From Sphaerosporella brunnea (lineage: Eukaryota; Ascomycota; Pezizomycetes; Pezizales; Pyronemataceae): a stretch of DNA of 64,000 bases. Position 1 is the stretch's first letter. The number at the start of each line of letters is the position of its first letter. The notes beneath the pieces were generated by a model. That model ran no database searches, was not told where the DNA came from, and saw nothing but the letters and a program-made list of their open reading frames with translations. The translations under genes were made by a program, and so were the position numbers. Positions 1 through 11,277 of the stretch are shown here, piece by piece. The stretch spans positions 30,923 through 94,922 of the forward strand of contig VXIS01000182.1 of NCBI GenBank assembly GCA_008704415.1, given 5' to 3'.

Positions 1-740
1 CATGGGAAATGGCCGTGCAAGATGCCCCTAGTTAAGTACTCTACATGGAGAGCAGTCGAGACACTATCAACTTCGTTTGTTGTTGTTGTTGAATTTGGCC
101 TGTCTTACAGCGCGGGCGAGACTCGACGGTTAATGTCGGAGCTTGAAGTTGTATGACATGCCCAATATTGGAAGATGATTTGGTTTTTTTTAGGCAGTTC
201 GTCATTCCGTGCAACTTCAAGCAGATGTAAAAAAGACGCGGTGGCGCAGTGATATAAACAGGATAGGGATTGCGGCAGGCTCAATCCACGGGGCTTTCTC
301 AGGGGATTATTCACATGAGTTTTCGTCGAACTCAGCTTTTTTGTTCTGGTTGCTGAAGGGGAGAATCACAACGGGTTACTCGTTTGATAGAGCGTCCTCA
401 AACTCAAAGCATTCGATTGTTGCGAGCCTTGTCAAATCACAGGATTTCCAAAACGGGGCTTCTGCCAACTGGAAAGGATGATTTGCACAATAAACCCAAA
501 AACTCTCAGGAGACACCGCGCATACTACCGGTGTCAATCTGTGGCCAGATGTGTGGTCAAAAACGTCGCACTTGTGATATGCAGCTTTATTATATCTCTT
601 TGAGTTTACCTAACAAAATCACTGTGTTTTTCGGGGACATCGGCAACGCGTGGGGGCCTGGGAATCATTTCGGTGAAAAGTTAGAGCCATCTTAATCTTT
701 ATCCGGTTTTTGAGCAACTTGTAACAGACCCGGAGAACAC
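1..740. other. No supported gene
   Basis: The open frames here are short and have no recognisable protein character. Nothing beyond ordinary intergenic sequence is seen. Confidence 0.5.
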
Positions 741-807
741 CATAACGATGGCTGCCTCCCCACCTCTGTCACCGGCGCCACCCTTCCCTGAAGCCGTCAG
801 TCCGGAC

Positions 808-1095
808 TGCGTGCTGGCGGAGCGCGATGTCACTTCCCGCAGCTTGATCTGGTTGAACCAACGGCAAGAGAAAGAAGTCATCAAAAAGGTTTACTGGCCA
901 GCAAACTCTCCAGACTTCAATCCTATTGAGTGAATATGGACTATCATGGAACCGCGAACCCACACATGGCGCGGTTCCGAGAGAATCACCACCATCAGTG
1001 GGACGAACCTCTCAAATAAGATCACTATAGAGGAGATCAAGGCCCAGACTGTAATGCGTGCAAAGGCCATGAAGCTGTGCATTGAAAAAATCGCG
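808..1095 (+). pseudogene. Relic of a Tc1/mariner-type DDE transposase (C-terminal part)
   Basis: The frame carries the hallmark end of Tc1/mariner transposases: a WPANSPDFNPIE block around 895-930, where SPD-x-NPIE holds the last catalytic acidic residue. It is followed, after one in-frame TGA at 931-933, by IWTIMEPR and a charged helical tail (TIEEIKAQ, RAKAMKLCIEKI). Family proteins are usually about 340 residues, so only the last quarter remains and no N-terminal DNA-binding domain is visible. The single internal stop and missing 5' part make it a dead fragment. It lies just left of a small TA-flanked inverted-repeat element, but I cannot show that the two belong together. Confidence 0.7.
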
Positions 1096-1220
1096 GCAAC
1101 AGGTATCGTGGCGAGTTCTCTTCCTTTTCCCCGTCTTCCAGGTTCACTTGCTCTCTCTCTTTTTTCTAGGTGCGCCCTCTCTCGCTCTCTGTTCTAGGGC
1201 GGCATCTTCTGTTCAATGTA

Positions 1221-1438
1221 TGGTGCAGGCAGCTATAAACCTGGTCGTCGCACGGATATTTTCGTCGGAAAATAAGCAGCACGCAAGTGCAGAAACAGTG
1301 GAACGAAAAACGTTGGGTTGTAGAGCGCATCTGCCTTAGGTGCTTAACGTTTGTTTTGCTCCGAGTCCGGACGCGGGGATACCGGCGTTGATTGTGGTCG
1401 TCCGTCCCCGACGACCAGGTTTATAGCTGCCTGCACCA
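1221..1438. mobile_element. 218-bp MITE with 30-bp perfect terminal inverted repeats
   Basis: Bases 1221-1250 and 1409-1438 are perfect inverted repeats of 30 bp (outer end TGGTGCAGGCAGC). TA dinucleotides flank the element at 1219-1220 and 1439-1440, which fits TA target duplication by a Tc1/mariner-type transposase. The interior has no credible coding frame, so the element is non-autonomous. Perfect repeats suggest recent insertion or strong conservation. Confidence 0.8.
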
Positions 1439-1640
1439 TATATCCTTGATCGATCAGGTTGCTCCAAAAACCGTCAAGATATAACTGTTTGTTTGGGTGT
1501 CGAGCTGCGAAGCGGGTGCCGGGGATGGTGCTATTTTGCCGATAGCATGGTGGGTGTCCGCTGTTCCAATTACCACGAGTCCGTCAATAGTGCTTTCCCT
1601 CACTCAACAAACGAAGACATCCTCCGGCGAAAATGCAGGC

Positions 1641-2087
1641 TCACAGATCTTGCCGCAGCTTCCACTGCGCATCCCACACCCACATCAAAGCGGCACGCAG
1701 CCACCACTCTGCATTGATGGCAACCTCCACATCCACCGCGGCGGTGCTACTCCCCTGCTCAGCGATAGGGTGATTGAAAAGCGTTGCCCAAAACCACACT
1801 CGCCGCTCCGCCCTCTCCCGCAAAGTGATGAGTTTGTTGTACTTCCACAGCAATTCCTTTTGCCGCTCCTTCAAGAACGCGAGTAGGAGACCGCGTTTAT
1901 GCGATTTGTAGACGGCGGAGAATAGCCTGCAGGTCAGAAGGTAGGGGAGCACGCTGGACGGCGTAGATGTTGGGATGTACCTGGTTTGTGAGGTTTTGGT
2001 GCCGCGGAGGAGGTGTGATAGAATTTCGAGGTGCAGTTCCGGGGGAAGGGAGAGGAGTGGCGGCGGCCGGCCTGCCGGGGGTGACAT
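1641..2087 (-). CDS. Small F-box-like protein
   Basis: This is an uninterrupted 148-codon frame starting at the ATG at 2087. Residues about 11-27 read LLSLPPELHLEILSHLL, the typical first helix of an F-box (LPxEL..EIL), and about 25 residues later LPYLLTCRLF fits the second half. F-boxes bind Skp1 in SCF ubiquitin ligases, and short fungal F-box proteins of 150-300 residues with no recognisable substrate domain are common. The rest is charged and helical (KERQKELLWKYNKLITLRER) and rich in tryptophan near the C-terminus. No intron is needed. It lies tail-to-tail with nothing and about 370 bp from the 3' end of the oxidase gene on the same strand. The target protein cannot be inferred. Confidence 0.7.
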   Translation of the reverse strand: MSPPAGRPPPLLSLPPELHLEILSHLLRGTKTSQTRYIPTSTPSSVLPYLLTCRLFSAVYKSHKRGLLLAFLKERQKELLWKYNKLITLRERAERRVWFWATLFNHPIAEQGSSTAAVDVEVAINAEWWLRAALMWVWDAQWKLRQDL

Positions 2088-2454
2088 GTTGTGGAATAGC
2101 TAGAGAGGGATCGAGGCGCAGGAAGCTTTGAAGCATTATTTATGTTTTGATGCCTGTGACAGCGACAGATATTTGCGGGCGGAATTGAAGTGGCATGTTG
2201 AAACAGAGATTGGTTTGTCTTGTTACAATCGCCGAGCTTATTATATTACGTCTTCATCATGATCATATCAGCTATTGCCGCTGCGGACACCATTTTATGC
2301 ACAAATTCCGAATCAATCAAACACTACCGTATCGACATAGGTTTTCGTAATTTCAAATTTTTTATCTTCATTTCACATTCATGGTGCGTCGCCGGTTGCT
2401 ATATTCACGAAATATCGCTCGGTATCAGCACCAATCAAGCAAGACTTTGCCACG

Positions 2455-4080
2455 TTAACCCCAAAATCCCTCCCCAACCCCAACAGCCTGTGGATTCCAA
2501 AACCGCATCTTGGGATCCACCTTCCTCTTGATCTCCTTCAACCTCTGATATTGCTTCCCAAAGTAACGCCTATGCGCCTCTTCTGGCGTATATGCATCGT
2601 CGACATAATTCGGATACGCCATGAACCTAGTATCCGGCATTGGGGCCGTAATGCTCTCACTCATCTTGTCCACAAACGCGAATCCGTGCTTGGGATACGG
2701 CACACTACCCGTCAAATCCGACACCGAATACAGCTGGAAAGTCCACAGGGTATCTCTGGCAGCGTAGGCAGCATCCTCGGTCGAGAACGACGCGATCTTG
2801 GAGTGTCTCCCCCCGTAGAGATCGATCTCTGCCAACCATTCCACCGGAGCCTCGCTGGTCGCTTGAGGGGAATAGAGGTATGAGATGAAAGAACTCCACG
2901 AGGCGTTCGTAATTGGGTCCGGGGTCATGATGGATTTCGCGTAGAAGACGGCGTGCTGGTTGTAGTCTGCGGGCTCCTCCAACGAGCCGCCGTTGTTGAA
3001 AGATATCAACGCATCCAGCCAATCACGATTCGCAACAACGCCGACGGTGTCCTCCGGCCATTCCTGTAGCAAGGGCGCGATCACAGAGTCAAAGTCATCC
3101 CTTGAGCCCCAGTAAGAGCCGTAGATTTGGAAATCCGCGGTGAGACCAACGGAGGAGATCACGAAGAGAATGCGGAGCCCGATTTCCGGGGGTGCGGTGA
3201 GGGCGAAGTTCTGGGCTGCTGTCAAGATGGCGATTTTGGAGACGATGCTAGTGGCGGAAGGGAAGGTGTAGTTCCATAACACCCCGTTGGAAGGCGCCGG
3301 TACGGTTTGCATGCGAAATTCGGTGACGATTCCGAAAGAGTCGCCGGCGCCGCGGAGAGCCTTTATATTCCATTAGCATGAGTGCGCAAAGGGAGCTCGC
3401 GTTGTTACCCAGAAAAGATCAGGGTTGCTGGATTTGGTAACCTCGGTAATGCTCCCGTTCGCCAGAACTACCTCCATAGACACGATGGTGTCCAGAGTAA
3501 GCCCCCACATTCTCGACGCAAATCCGAAGCCGCCATGCAATGCGTGGCCACCAATCCCGACGCTGTTGATCCATTCCCGTCAGGTTCGCGTCCCCACGCA
3601 GGAAGGGAAAACTCACCCGGGACAAAGTCCATGCGGCAGCGCCCTCTCACCTTTCGCGTACAACCCCAGCGCAATATTCCCCAACCTCATTCCGGGCCCA
3701 ATCTTCGCAATCCCGCTCGCATCGTCAACCTCCAGCTTGGTAAACTGTTTCATATCCACCACCAGTGAGCCATTGGCTCCGCCAAGTCCGTAGGCCGCAT
3801 AAGAGTGGCCTCCTGAGAGCGCCGCGACTTTCAAATCGTACTTGGTGGCGCATTTAACAGCCGCCGAAACTTGCTTCGCGTTGGCGGGAATCGCGAGTGC
3901 GCTGGGATACCATGGTGTGCGAAGATTGAAGGGTTCTATCGCCGAAGAGTAGTTTGCAGAGGTGACGGTGAGTGCCGGAACCGAGTTTGACGCGAGGCAG
4001 TCGGAAAGGGCGAGGAAGCGTTCGTGTTGTGAGGCTGCTGCCGAGAGGGCACAGAGACCGGGAAGTGGGAAGAACTGCAT
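2455..4080 (-). CDS. Secreted FAD-linked oxidase, BBE/AA7 (glucooligosaccharide oxidase-like)
   Basis: Three exons, 4080-3617, 3562-3409 and 3360-2455, give a 507-residue protein. The introns are 54 nt (3563-3616, GTGAGT donor) and 48 nt (3361-3408, GTAACA donor), and the frame is continuous across both. Start MQFFPLPGLCALSAAASQH looks like a signal peptide. The FAD domain has SGGHSYAAYGLGG, whose histidine normally carries covalent FAD. GLCPGVGIGGHALHGGFG has the cysteine that gives a second covalent flavin link in berberine-bridge and glucooligosaccharide oxidases. The C-terminal BBE segment is intact (YPNYVDD, YFGKQYQRLKEIKRKVDP, WNPQAV). Such enzymes oxidise sugars or secondary metabolites with O2, giving H2O2, usually outside the cell. 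The substrate cannot be told from sequence, and no biosynthetic cluster surrounds it. This is the most clearly functional gene of the window. Confidence 0.92.
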
Positions 4081-4616
4081 GCAGTGGCTGTTGAGCTCGG
4101 TATAGTCGTATGGCTCCTTTTTTTTTTCTCGACTTGTGGGCACGGTATATCTTTTATACTTCCCATCTTCAATTTTGAGCTGTTCCTCGGGTCAGATGCC
4201 GGCTATGAGAGGTTCCTTCGTTCTGCGTTGGCCAACCCGGTTCCGTGGTGCTCCGGTGAGCTGTACCCCGGAAAACGGGGTAAAATCCGTGCGGTAACGA
4301 CATGTCCCTCCGGTTTCTATCCACGTGGACAATACTTCCTAACGTTATATATTTTGGCTAAAGATCGTCGGGCTGACTTTTTATCAACGCGGGGACGTAC
4401 CCAGGTTTTTCCTGGAAACAATGCAAACAAGCATAGGCTGCATTGACTATCAGCTGCGGTGTAACAACTTCCGGTGAGTATAGATTAACAAGACGCGTGG
4501 CTTACCTGAAAGCTAGAATTTGCGTCCCTCAGTTCCTGAGAGCGTGCCGGGTCGTTGGCTGCAGATGATGCTTGGGAATTCGGTGGTCGTCGTGATTGCG
4601 TTTAACCGGTGGCGCT

Positions 4617-5567
4617 TAGTGATGGACATGAGCCGAGCCGGCTCGAGCTTTTGGCTCGAGCCATGAGCCGAGCCGGTATGAGCCGAATCGCCGATGAGCC
4701 GAGCTGGCTCGAGCCGGTTGCCCCATGAGCCGAGCTTCGGCTCGAGCTTTTGACTTGAACTGCGAGATGTTGGAACATACGAATTTCTGGTGGGTTGACC
4801 AAATTCTATGGTCCGCCGAACCAAATATCCCGACCTCTTGCACGCCAGCCAACCCACCGTCCCCGTCAACTACCACTCTCAAGCACCATGGCCGCACACC
4901 CTCTTGGGTAGCGGAAAGCAAATGGCCACCGCTATCCCATTGCCGCAAAAATGGTCCGCGATTATCTCACCATTCCCGCCGCCAGCGTGCCCAGTAAGCA
5001 CTTGTTTTCTCAGTAGGTCGTTCATCTTTCCTGCGGATGCCGATGACTGATCGTCTTTTTCATAGGATGGGAGATATTATAACTAAACCCACAACCGCTT
5101 GCCGGAGGAATCCAGCAGCGCCGTTTTGCTACTCGAAAGCTGGCTCAAGCAGAAGCGTGAGCGCAACTAGGACATCTACGGTGGCGGCTAGGCTCACTAG
5201 GACGCAGTGGGGGAGGGAGACCTGGATGGGGACCTGGATGGGGGGAGGCCGAGGGAATAGACGCACAGCAAGAACCTGCGCTCGAACCTGAAGGCCTTGA
5301 TGACGGGTCGGAGCTGTCAGACATCGAATGATGGGTGCAGGACTTGGCCGCCCGTGAGGTTTGATTTGTATATAGAAGCGCGCAGCATCTCACGTCCTTC
5401 GACCTCCTCCTTTTATACCGGCTCGCGCATGGCAAATTGTATGACGGCTCGAGCCGAGGCTCGAGCTTTCCAGGCTCGGCTCAGCTCGGTGAGCCGAAGT
5501 CGTGATGAGCCGAGCCTGCACGAGCCGACCCCACGGCTCAGCTCGAGCCGGCTCGTGTCCATCACTA
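4617..5567. mobile_element. hAT-superfamily element, non-autonomous, with 8-bp TSD
   Basis: The ends are inverted repeats beginning TAGTGATGGACA and continuing into long imperfect repeats rich in GAGCCGAGCC and GGCTCGAG, seen at 4617-4745 and 5440-5567. The perfect 8-bp duplication GTGGCGCT flanks it at 4609-4616 and 5568-5575. An 8-bp TSD and this terminus type are diagnostic of hAT transposons. It is 951 bp, too short for a transposase, but keeps a relic of the dimerisation domain. Two related elements lie at 26956 and 29033. Confidence 0.9.
4912..5016 (+). pseudogene. Relic of hAT transposase C-terminal dimerisation domain
   Basis: An open stretch between two stops contains RYPIAAKMVRDYLTIPAA followed by SVPSKHLFSQ. 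This matches the conserved hAT dimerisation signature (fP.La.mA.DyL.IPaTSvpsERlFS), with a few substitutions such as KH for ER. Only about 35 codons are recognisable. It sits in the middle of the hAT element and shows that this copy derives by deletion from an autonomous element. Confidence 0.8.
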
Positions 5568-6037
5568 GTGGCGCTATAGCGCAGTGTTGCGCCACACTTC
5601 TCCTATCGATCAGTTGCACAAATATCCGGCACAGCTGTATCCTATTGGGAACGAGAATGGGGGGATAGGGCGCAGTAACATTATTTTGCTATGCGGATAT
5701 GTTAGAGGGTGGCTATAAAGCCAGCTCGCGATGAGGTTGCTTAAGCTTTGGTCATCAAATATCACTCGGAGGAATATCACTCGAACGAATAACACTTTTG
5801 GCCACTGCAATAGAGAACGTCCGTGAGTAAGATCGCAGAAATTGTCAGGACAAACATAGTTCAAATTTGAAAACGCCAGGACCGGAAAATTGATTGCATT
5901 TCCCTTTGGTGCTCCTGCAATCTACAACAATGACCCGCAACCACAACGACAGTTCCCACGGACCTGCTCGTGATCAAAACCCCAATCCCACCAGCGATTA
6001 CGCTGTCCTCGTCGCACATTAGTATATTTATCGCTTG

Positions 6038-6090
6038 GAGCGGGCCCCAACCCTCCCGCTCATCCCAGCTCCACTCTGTTGCTGGGTCCC
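6038..6090 (+). repeat. Double-hairpin element copy A
   Basis: 53 nt. Stem 1 is GAGCGGG/CCCGCTC around CCCCAACCCT; stem 2 is CCCAGC/GCTGGG around an 11-nt loop. Both stems pair perfectly. Confidence 0.9.
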
Positions 6091-6286
6091 ACTGTTGAAA
6101 GGATGCATGTACATCACGTTCTCAGCCCTTGCAAGGGATGAGCCGAAGGCCTAGTCCTTTGAACACTTGGCGGTCCCGACTTCTTCTGCGTCTGATCTTC
6201 GTCGAAGGCTGAACTCCGAAGTCCGTCCTGATGAAGCTGTGGTTCACCTGTGTTGAAGGAACAGACATCGGTATCTTAAGATCTTG

Positions 6287-6339
6287 GAGCGGGCCCCAAC
6301 CCTCCCCCCCAACCCAGCTCCGCTGTTATGCTGGGTCCC
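6287..6339 (+). repeat. Double-hairpin element copy B
   Basis: 53 nt. Stem 2 is perfect (CCCAGC/GCTGGG); stem 1 has lost pairing on its 3' side (CCCCCCC). Confidence 0.85.
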
Positions 6340-6601
6340 ATGATTTGCATCTGTGTGGTGCTCTTGACGCTGGAAAACTGACAACACACGCGGAATCTTG
6401 TCGGTCTGTCCCAAGTCGATGGGCAAAGCCTTCAGTTGTGGGTCATCTCCCTGAGCATAGTTGAGACCTTCGAGGGGGTTGAAATCACAGGGGCTCGGTG
6501 CATCGAATCTCGTCCTCGTGCGACGTGATTGTTTCCGTGTCGTGCGTTTTCCTGGAACCTCCGTCGAGGCTACTCAAAAATCCCTATGTTTCGTCGCGTT
6601 T

Positions 6602-6654
6602 GAGCGGGCCCCACCCCTCCCGCCCACCCCGGCTCCACTGTTGTCCTGGGTCCC
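6602..6654 (+). repeat. Double-hairpin element copy C
   Basis: 53 nt. Stem 1 GAGCGGG/CCCGCCC; stem 2 altered to CCCGG/CTGGG, still able to pair with one G-T. Confidence 0.85.
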
Positions 6655-6882
6655 AGTATTGACGATGAACACCTCCTGTGTAATTTTCCGGTGGTAGCGA
6701 TTATCATCTCGCCAGAAAGACGCGTGTTAGTCCTGTCGGTGTGTGGGACTGGACAAAACATCTTTGCGTTCAGGTTAAAGTGAGAAAACTCCTTGAGGAT
6801 CCCATGCAAATACCATCGTTGACCTGCGCGATGATTTGCCAGATCGGACTGAAGAAACAAATATCGTTATGTTCATCGCGTG

Positions 6883-6935
6883 GAGCGGGCCCCAACCCTC
6901 CCGCTCTTCCCAGCTCCACTGTTATACTGGGTCCC
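6883..6935 (+). repeat. Double-hairpin element copy D
   Basis: 53 nt. Stem 1 perfect; stem 2 shortened to five pairs (CCCAG/CTGGG). Confidence 0.9.
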
Positions 6936-7394
6936 AAATGGTGATCAAGCCGACGCTCGAATAGTTCCAGAAAGCAGCGTGCGTTTAACTGTCCGAGATC
7001 AAAAGCCATACTGTATGTAAGATTTTAGTTATCGCCACTTACTAAATCTGAGGAAAGGAAAACAAAATCTCTTACCGGAGATATTGAAACATCGCCTTGA
7101 GCTGGTCTCAGTGCCCCGACGCGACCAGATCCCCACTTTTTTGGACATTGTTGGGCTGCTGAGCCTGCCGTTGCTTGGGGGTAAATCGCCCGTTTCTCTG
7201 AGCACCAGACCTGGGCAATGTTCTCCCAGAACATAACTGCTCGTCGATGCATCAAGCACGCGTCAACTGCCCTTCCTCAGCAACGATGTGGTTTGGCTTC
7301 GAAGAGCCACGATCGCCAACCTCGGCCGCGTTCTGCTTTCGGGTGCTGCAGCGTTTTTCGCAGCGAAAAAATCGGGCCCTTGCTTCAGCACGTG

Positions 7395-7447
7395 GAGCGG
7401 GCCCCAGCCCTCCCGCTCATCCCAGCTCCACTCTGTTGCTGGGTCCC
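7395..7447 (+). repeat. Double-hairpin element copy E
   Basis: 53 nt, nearly identical to copy A. Both stems perfect. It is part of the duplicated block. Confidence 0.9.
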
Positions 7448-7629
7448 ACTGTTGAAAAGATACGCGTACATCATGTTCTCAGCCCATGCAAGGGATGAGC
7501 CGAAGGCCTAGTCCTTTGAATACTTGGCGGTCCCGACTTCTTCTGCGTCCGATCTTCTTCGAAGGCTGAACTCCGAAGTCTGGCTTGATGAAGCTGCGGT
7601 TCACCTGTGTTGAAGGAACGCACATTTTG

Positions 7630-7682
7630 GAGCGGGCCCCAACCCTCCCGTCCATCCCAGCTCCGCTGTTATGCTGGGTCCC
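7630..7682 (+). repeat. Double-hairpin element copy F
   Basis: 53 nt. Stem 1 GAGCGGG/CCCGTCC with one mismatch; stem 2 perfect. Paralogue of copy B. Confidence 0.9.
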
Positions 7683-7919
7683 ATGATTTGAATCTGTGTG
7701 GTGCTCTTGACGCTGGAAAACTGACAACACACGCGGAATCTCGTCGTTCTGTCCAAAGTCGATGGGCGAATCCTTCAGCTGTGGGTCATCTCCCTGAGCA
7801 TGGTTGAGACCTTCGAGGTAGTTGAAGTTACAGGGACCCGATGCAGTGAATCTCTTCGTGCGACTTGATCGTTTGCTTGCCGTGCGTTTTCTCAAAAATC
7901 TCTATGCTTCATCGCGTTT

Positions 7920-7972
7920 GACCAGGCCCCATCCCTCCCGCTCACCCCAGCTCCACTAGCATGCTGGGTCCC
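7920..7972 (+). repeat. Double-hairpin element copy G
   Basis: 53 nt. Stem 1 is degraded (GACCAGG/CCCGCTC); stem 2 perfect. Paralogue of copy C. Confidence 0.85.
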
Positions 7973-7989
7973 GTTTTGGACGATATTCT

Positions 7990-10720
7990 TGTGCTGCACT
8001 AGTTCCCCGCACGGTGGAGATTGTATGTGGGATTTCTCCAAAGAGTGCGGTGCTTCTAGTGCTGATCCCGATGCGCAGAAGAATGACTTGCGATGTTGTG
8101 CTTGCACAAGGCGCGACAACGTTGCTGGGTCAACAAGGTCACAGTGGACGTGCTGTATTGCCTTTGTCTTCGATCAGTTTAAACCCCGGGGTGTTATAAC
8201 TAACCGCTGGGGAATAGTTACCTTTGGACGTAGCCTCCATAACGAACTCATAGAGTCGCCACGGTCGCAAATGGAGAGGGGTTGAACTGGTGTTGGAGCG
8301 CACCAAAGCAAGCTGCAGTCGCCCTCACTCAACGGGGCAGCGGAACATTTCGAAGTGGCATCCCTTCACCAAGCCCACATATGTATTTGCAGGGAGGGTG
8401 GTTTGCGAGGAGAAAGGTGAGTGGGTTGTGGAACAGGCTCTGGCGAGGTGAAGACTGGTGGTGAGAGTTGGATTGACCGTGGTGGCGGGGAAAGGGTCAA
8501 GGTAGCTTACCTCAGAAGGGAGCGCGCTTTTTCCTATCTAAATGGGCTTGGGAACGTCTCCATCAGTGTAGCCGCGAAAGCGCTCAGAATGGTTGGGTTG
8601 GGGTTCAAATATACTGTACCCGGCCTTGAGGTTCGTAGGTACGGGCTCAAAGCGACAGAAATGAGAGAAGGAACAGCGGGTGCGTGACAGAGGGTGAAGG
8701 TAGGGAGCCGGTGGAGTCGTAGTGGATTAGATGGCAGTATAGGACCCAGATGGCGCTCCTTCGACCAACATTTCAAAGGCTCAGTCAACCTCTCCTTCAG
8801 AGGATGTTGCAGCTCGTTCAGGTAGAGCCAGAAGGGCTGGTGCTCAGGGAAAAGGAAAGTCCGCGCCAGTTAGGCTGCCAGTGGGTCATTCCTGTATGAG
8901 GAGCCAACGTTTCACGATGATCAGGACGGCATGCCAATGAAAACTATGCTTCTTCCAAGATACCTTCCAAGAAAAAACACGCAACTTTTACTCACGCTAT
9001 CAGCCTGAGCTGCCGATTCCGCCACCGGGCCTCAGCTTCTTAAATCTCCTTCTGGTTACCGAGTCACTCAATTGGAACGTGGCATCACGTGAATATCAGT
9101 TATAAGGGACCGGACGCTGACGACGAAGAGGACCCAGACATAGACAGCTCACCTACGGATGAAATAACAAAGCGGAGACGAGGTTTCTCGCGCAGTCTTG
9201 CGGCAAGAACAGCGGGGCTTGGATCTATGCGATGGAGCGCTGTTAGGTGGCTTTGTGTGCTGTTACCGGGCGATTTTCATACGTCACACACTCGTCCGGT
9301 GGTTGGTTTTTCTCAACAGAGAATCGTTTGGTTTTGACGTGCGAATACCCCTCAATGACGGGTGATGTACTATCCTCAGAGCCCGTCACAGTAGCTGCCT
9401 GTTATCTCTTGATCATAGCTCAATCAAACACATCGGTACGGCAGCCGCTGTAAGCGCGTTCCGGAGAGCCGTCAAGGAGGATGCAAAGTGCGGTTATTTA
9501 TGTTTTCAGATATTATTTATTTACCAATGCGGCATGCAGTGTGACGGGTAATAATGGAGCGAGAGAAGTGAACATCGTAATATAACTGGAACCCAGAGGT
9601 CTCGCAACCATAAAGCAAATTTTCTCTCGTGCTCAGGAAAACAGTCCTAATGAAATGATGGTGGTAAGCAATGGATGTCCACCCGCGCAGAGACGCTGAT
9701 TGGGGTTTTAAACGCCTGATGGTTGCTCTATTGTAACGCTTCTCATAGAAACATCCTGCGCGTTGGACCACCCGCTGGGACGACGCCTTTGAGGGGCGTG
9801 CGTCTACTGGACTCCGACTGATAACGTCCAGGCGGTAGTCGACGGAGCGGTGACCATGAAGGGCGGCAGCGATTATTGTAGGTTAGAGCCGATACTCCGG
9901 ATAAACAGGTATTTTTGTGCAGTTGCCGCTCGTGTCAGTCTAACTGTTCCGAGTGCAGAGGTTGTTCGACTAGACGGACTGAAACATGATCACGGAACAC
10001 GGCGTCTCTTCTGCACCAATCCTAGGCCCGCTGTTATTGCCCACCACGGAAGCTATTCGCACCCATGCATATCACTGCTATGTCCGTCTATCCGCAGTTA
10101 AACCGTGGATGCCGTTCCTCATTTGCAAAATCCTCACTCGTTGAAATGCCTGGTATCTGAGCATAACAGTAGCACATCATGCGTGCTGATCAACCTACAG
10201 AAAAGAAAAATAGCCATCTTGTTCAAATTCGAAGTCTCGTGATACGTCAAGCTCTACGTCGAGGCTTTGCTGTGTCCCAATTTCTCACCGCGTTTCATTA
10301 TCCCCCGAAACCGTCTTCTCCTGTTCCTCCTTCTCCGCCTCGACCTGCTTCTTCTTTTCGCGAGCCAATTTAAAGCACGTCATGTTCGATGGCTATCGAT
10401 CTGGTCGGGTGAACAGCTATACACTTGCGTACAGCCGTAATGAACCTCAAACCGCGTTGCGCGGGTGGAGCTGGAAAAGCCTGTTCGCTCTGCTATTGTT
10501 GATAACTCTCTAAGAGGCTTCATGCGAGTGGCGCTGTCGACCTGCACCATGTCTTCCGAGCCAATCATTCATCCAGACTGGAGCTGACGGATGGCTGGAC
10601 ACCCTCTTTTGCTTGGATGCCCATGGTATGATGGAGCATTCAGACGATCCATGCCACTGGGTTCTGAGTGTCTTGATACTCCGAGGACCAGCAACCTAGT
10701 TAAATAAACAACCACTACAT
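7990..10720. other. Long stretch without a convincing gene
   Basis: Only weak frames are present. The best is plus 9089-9337, with an acidic start (GPDADDEEDPDIDSS) and a basic patch (KRRRGFSRSL), which could be one exon of an unresolved gene. No element ends or tandem repeats were recognised here. Confidence 0.4.
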
Positions 10721-10724
10721 ATTC

Positions 10725-11271
10725 CTAAGACAGTGGAGCTGGCTTCGTTAACCGATCTTCCTTGAGATCAGTCGCCATGGCAGCTGTGCTGTGCGTAAGG
10801 GTGGAGTCAAAATCCAAGTTCCACTTGGTCTCATGGATAATTAGGGAGAAGCTGAAATCATCAAGAGTTTCTGTCAACTGTTCTTCATCCACCTCGTTGC
10901 TGAGACCCAATGCCATGACCCAATGTATATGCAGCGGCTGCCTGTCTGATAGCATGGGTAGCGTTGCTCCATCTTCTGAACACCAGATGATATCATTCCT
11001 GTGGTTGAATCTCGGTTTCGTAACGCACTTTATACTTCCTTCATGAGGCTGCAAAACCTCGGTCCTTGGTGATGGCCGCGGAACTAGATTTTCAAACCCG
11101 CGGGGAAGTGCTGACGGTTCCAGGTCTTCCAGGTACCGCGCAAAACGCGAGAGCTGTCGAACCCTATATCCTCCAGGAAACGGGATGTTAGTTTACACAC
11201 CCCTAGCGAAAGCATGGAATAGGGTTCAAACCAAGAGGATGTATAGCAACTAGACACAAGGCAAAGCCTTT
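10725..11271 (-). CDS. Candidate last exons of an unrecognised gene
   Basis: A frame open for 148 codons (11170-10725) begins at an intron-like acceptor: an ACTAAC branch motif about 17 nt upstream of CTGGAG. It reads smoothly, with acidic and aromatic segments such as FARYLEDLEPSALPRGFEN, NHRNDIIWCSEDGATLP and LSNEVDEEQLTETLDDFSFS. A 61-nt intron (11171-11231) can join it in frame to a 40-nt upstream exon (11232-11271), which itself follows an acceptor right beside DHE copy H. If so, that DHE lies in an intron or the leader. No start codon or family was identified. Confidence 0.45.
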
Positions 11272-11277
11272 CTATTT

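Larger units (their letters stand above)
6038..7972 (+). repeat. Duplicated block carrying seven double-hairpin elements
   Basis: Sequence from 6038 to about 6654 reappears at 7395 to 7972 with roughly 90% identity, including three DHEs in matching order (6038/7395, 6287/7630, 6602/7920) and the unique DNA between them. The offset is about 1.35 kb, so this is a direct duplication with a DHE (6883) in the intervening part. One minus-strand frame of 138 codons (7479-7895) runs through a DHE, but the paralogous copy is broken, so I do not call a gene. Confidence 0.8.

Noticed and set aside
240..300. tRNA-like A and B boxes near 243 and 279
   Set aside because: The B-box match is poor (GGCTCAATCC) and no cloverleaf arms pair.
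2455..4080. Secondary-metabolite gene cluster around the FAD oxidase
   Set aside because: No PKS, NRPS, P450, transporter or regulator is visible nearby.
7479..7895. 138-codon minus frame through a DHE as a gene
   Set aside because: The paralogous copy at 6240-6520 is interrupted, and the DHE itself is largely stop-free, which inflates open length.
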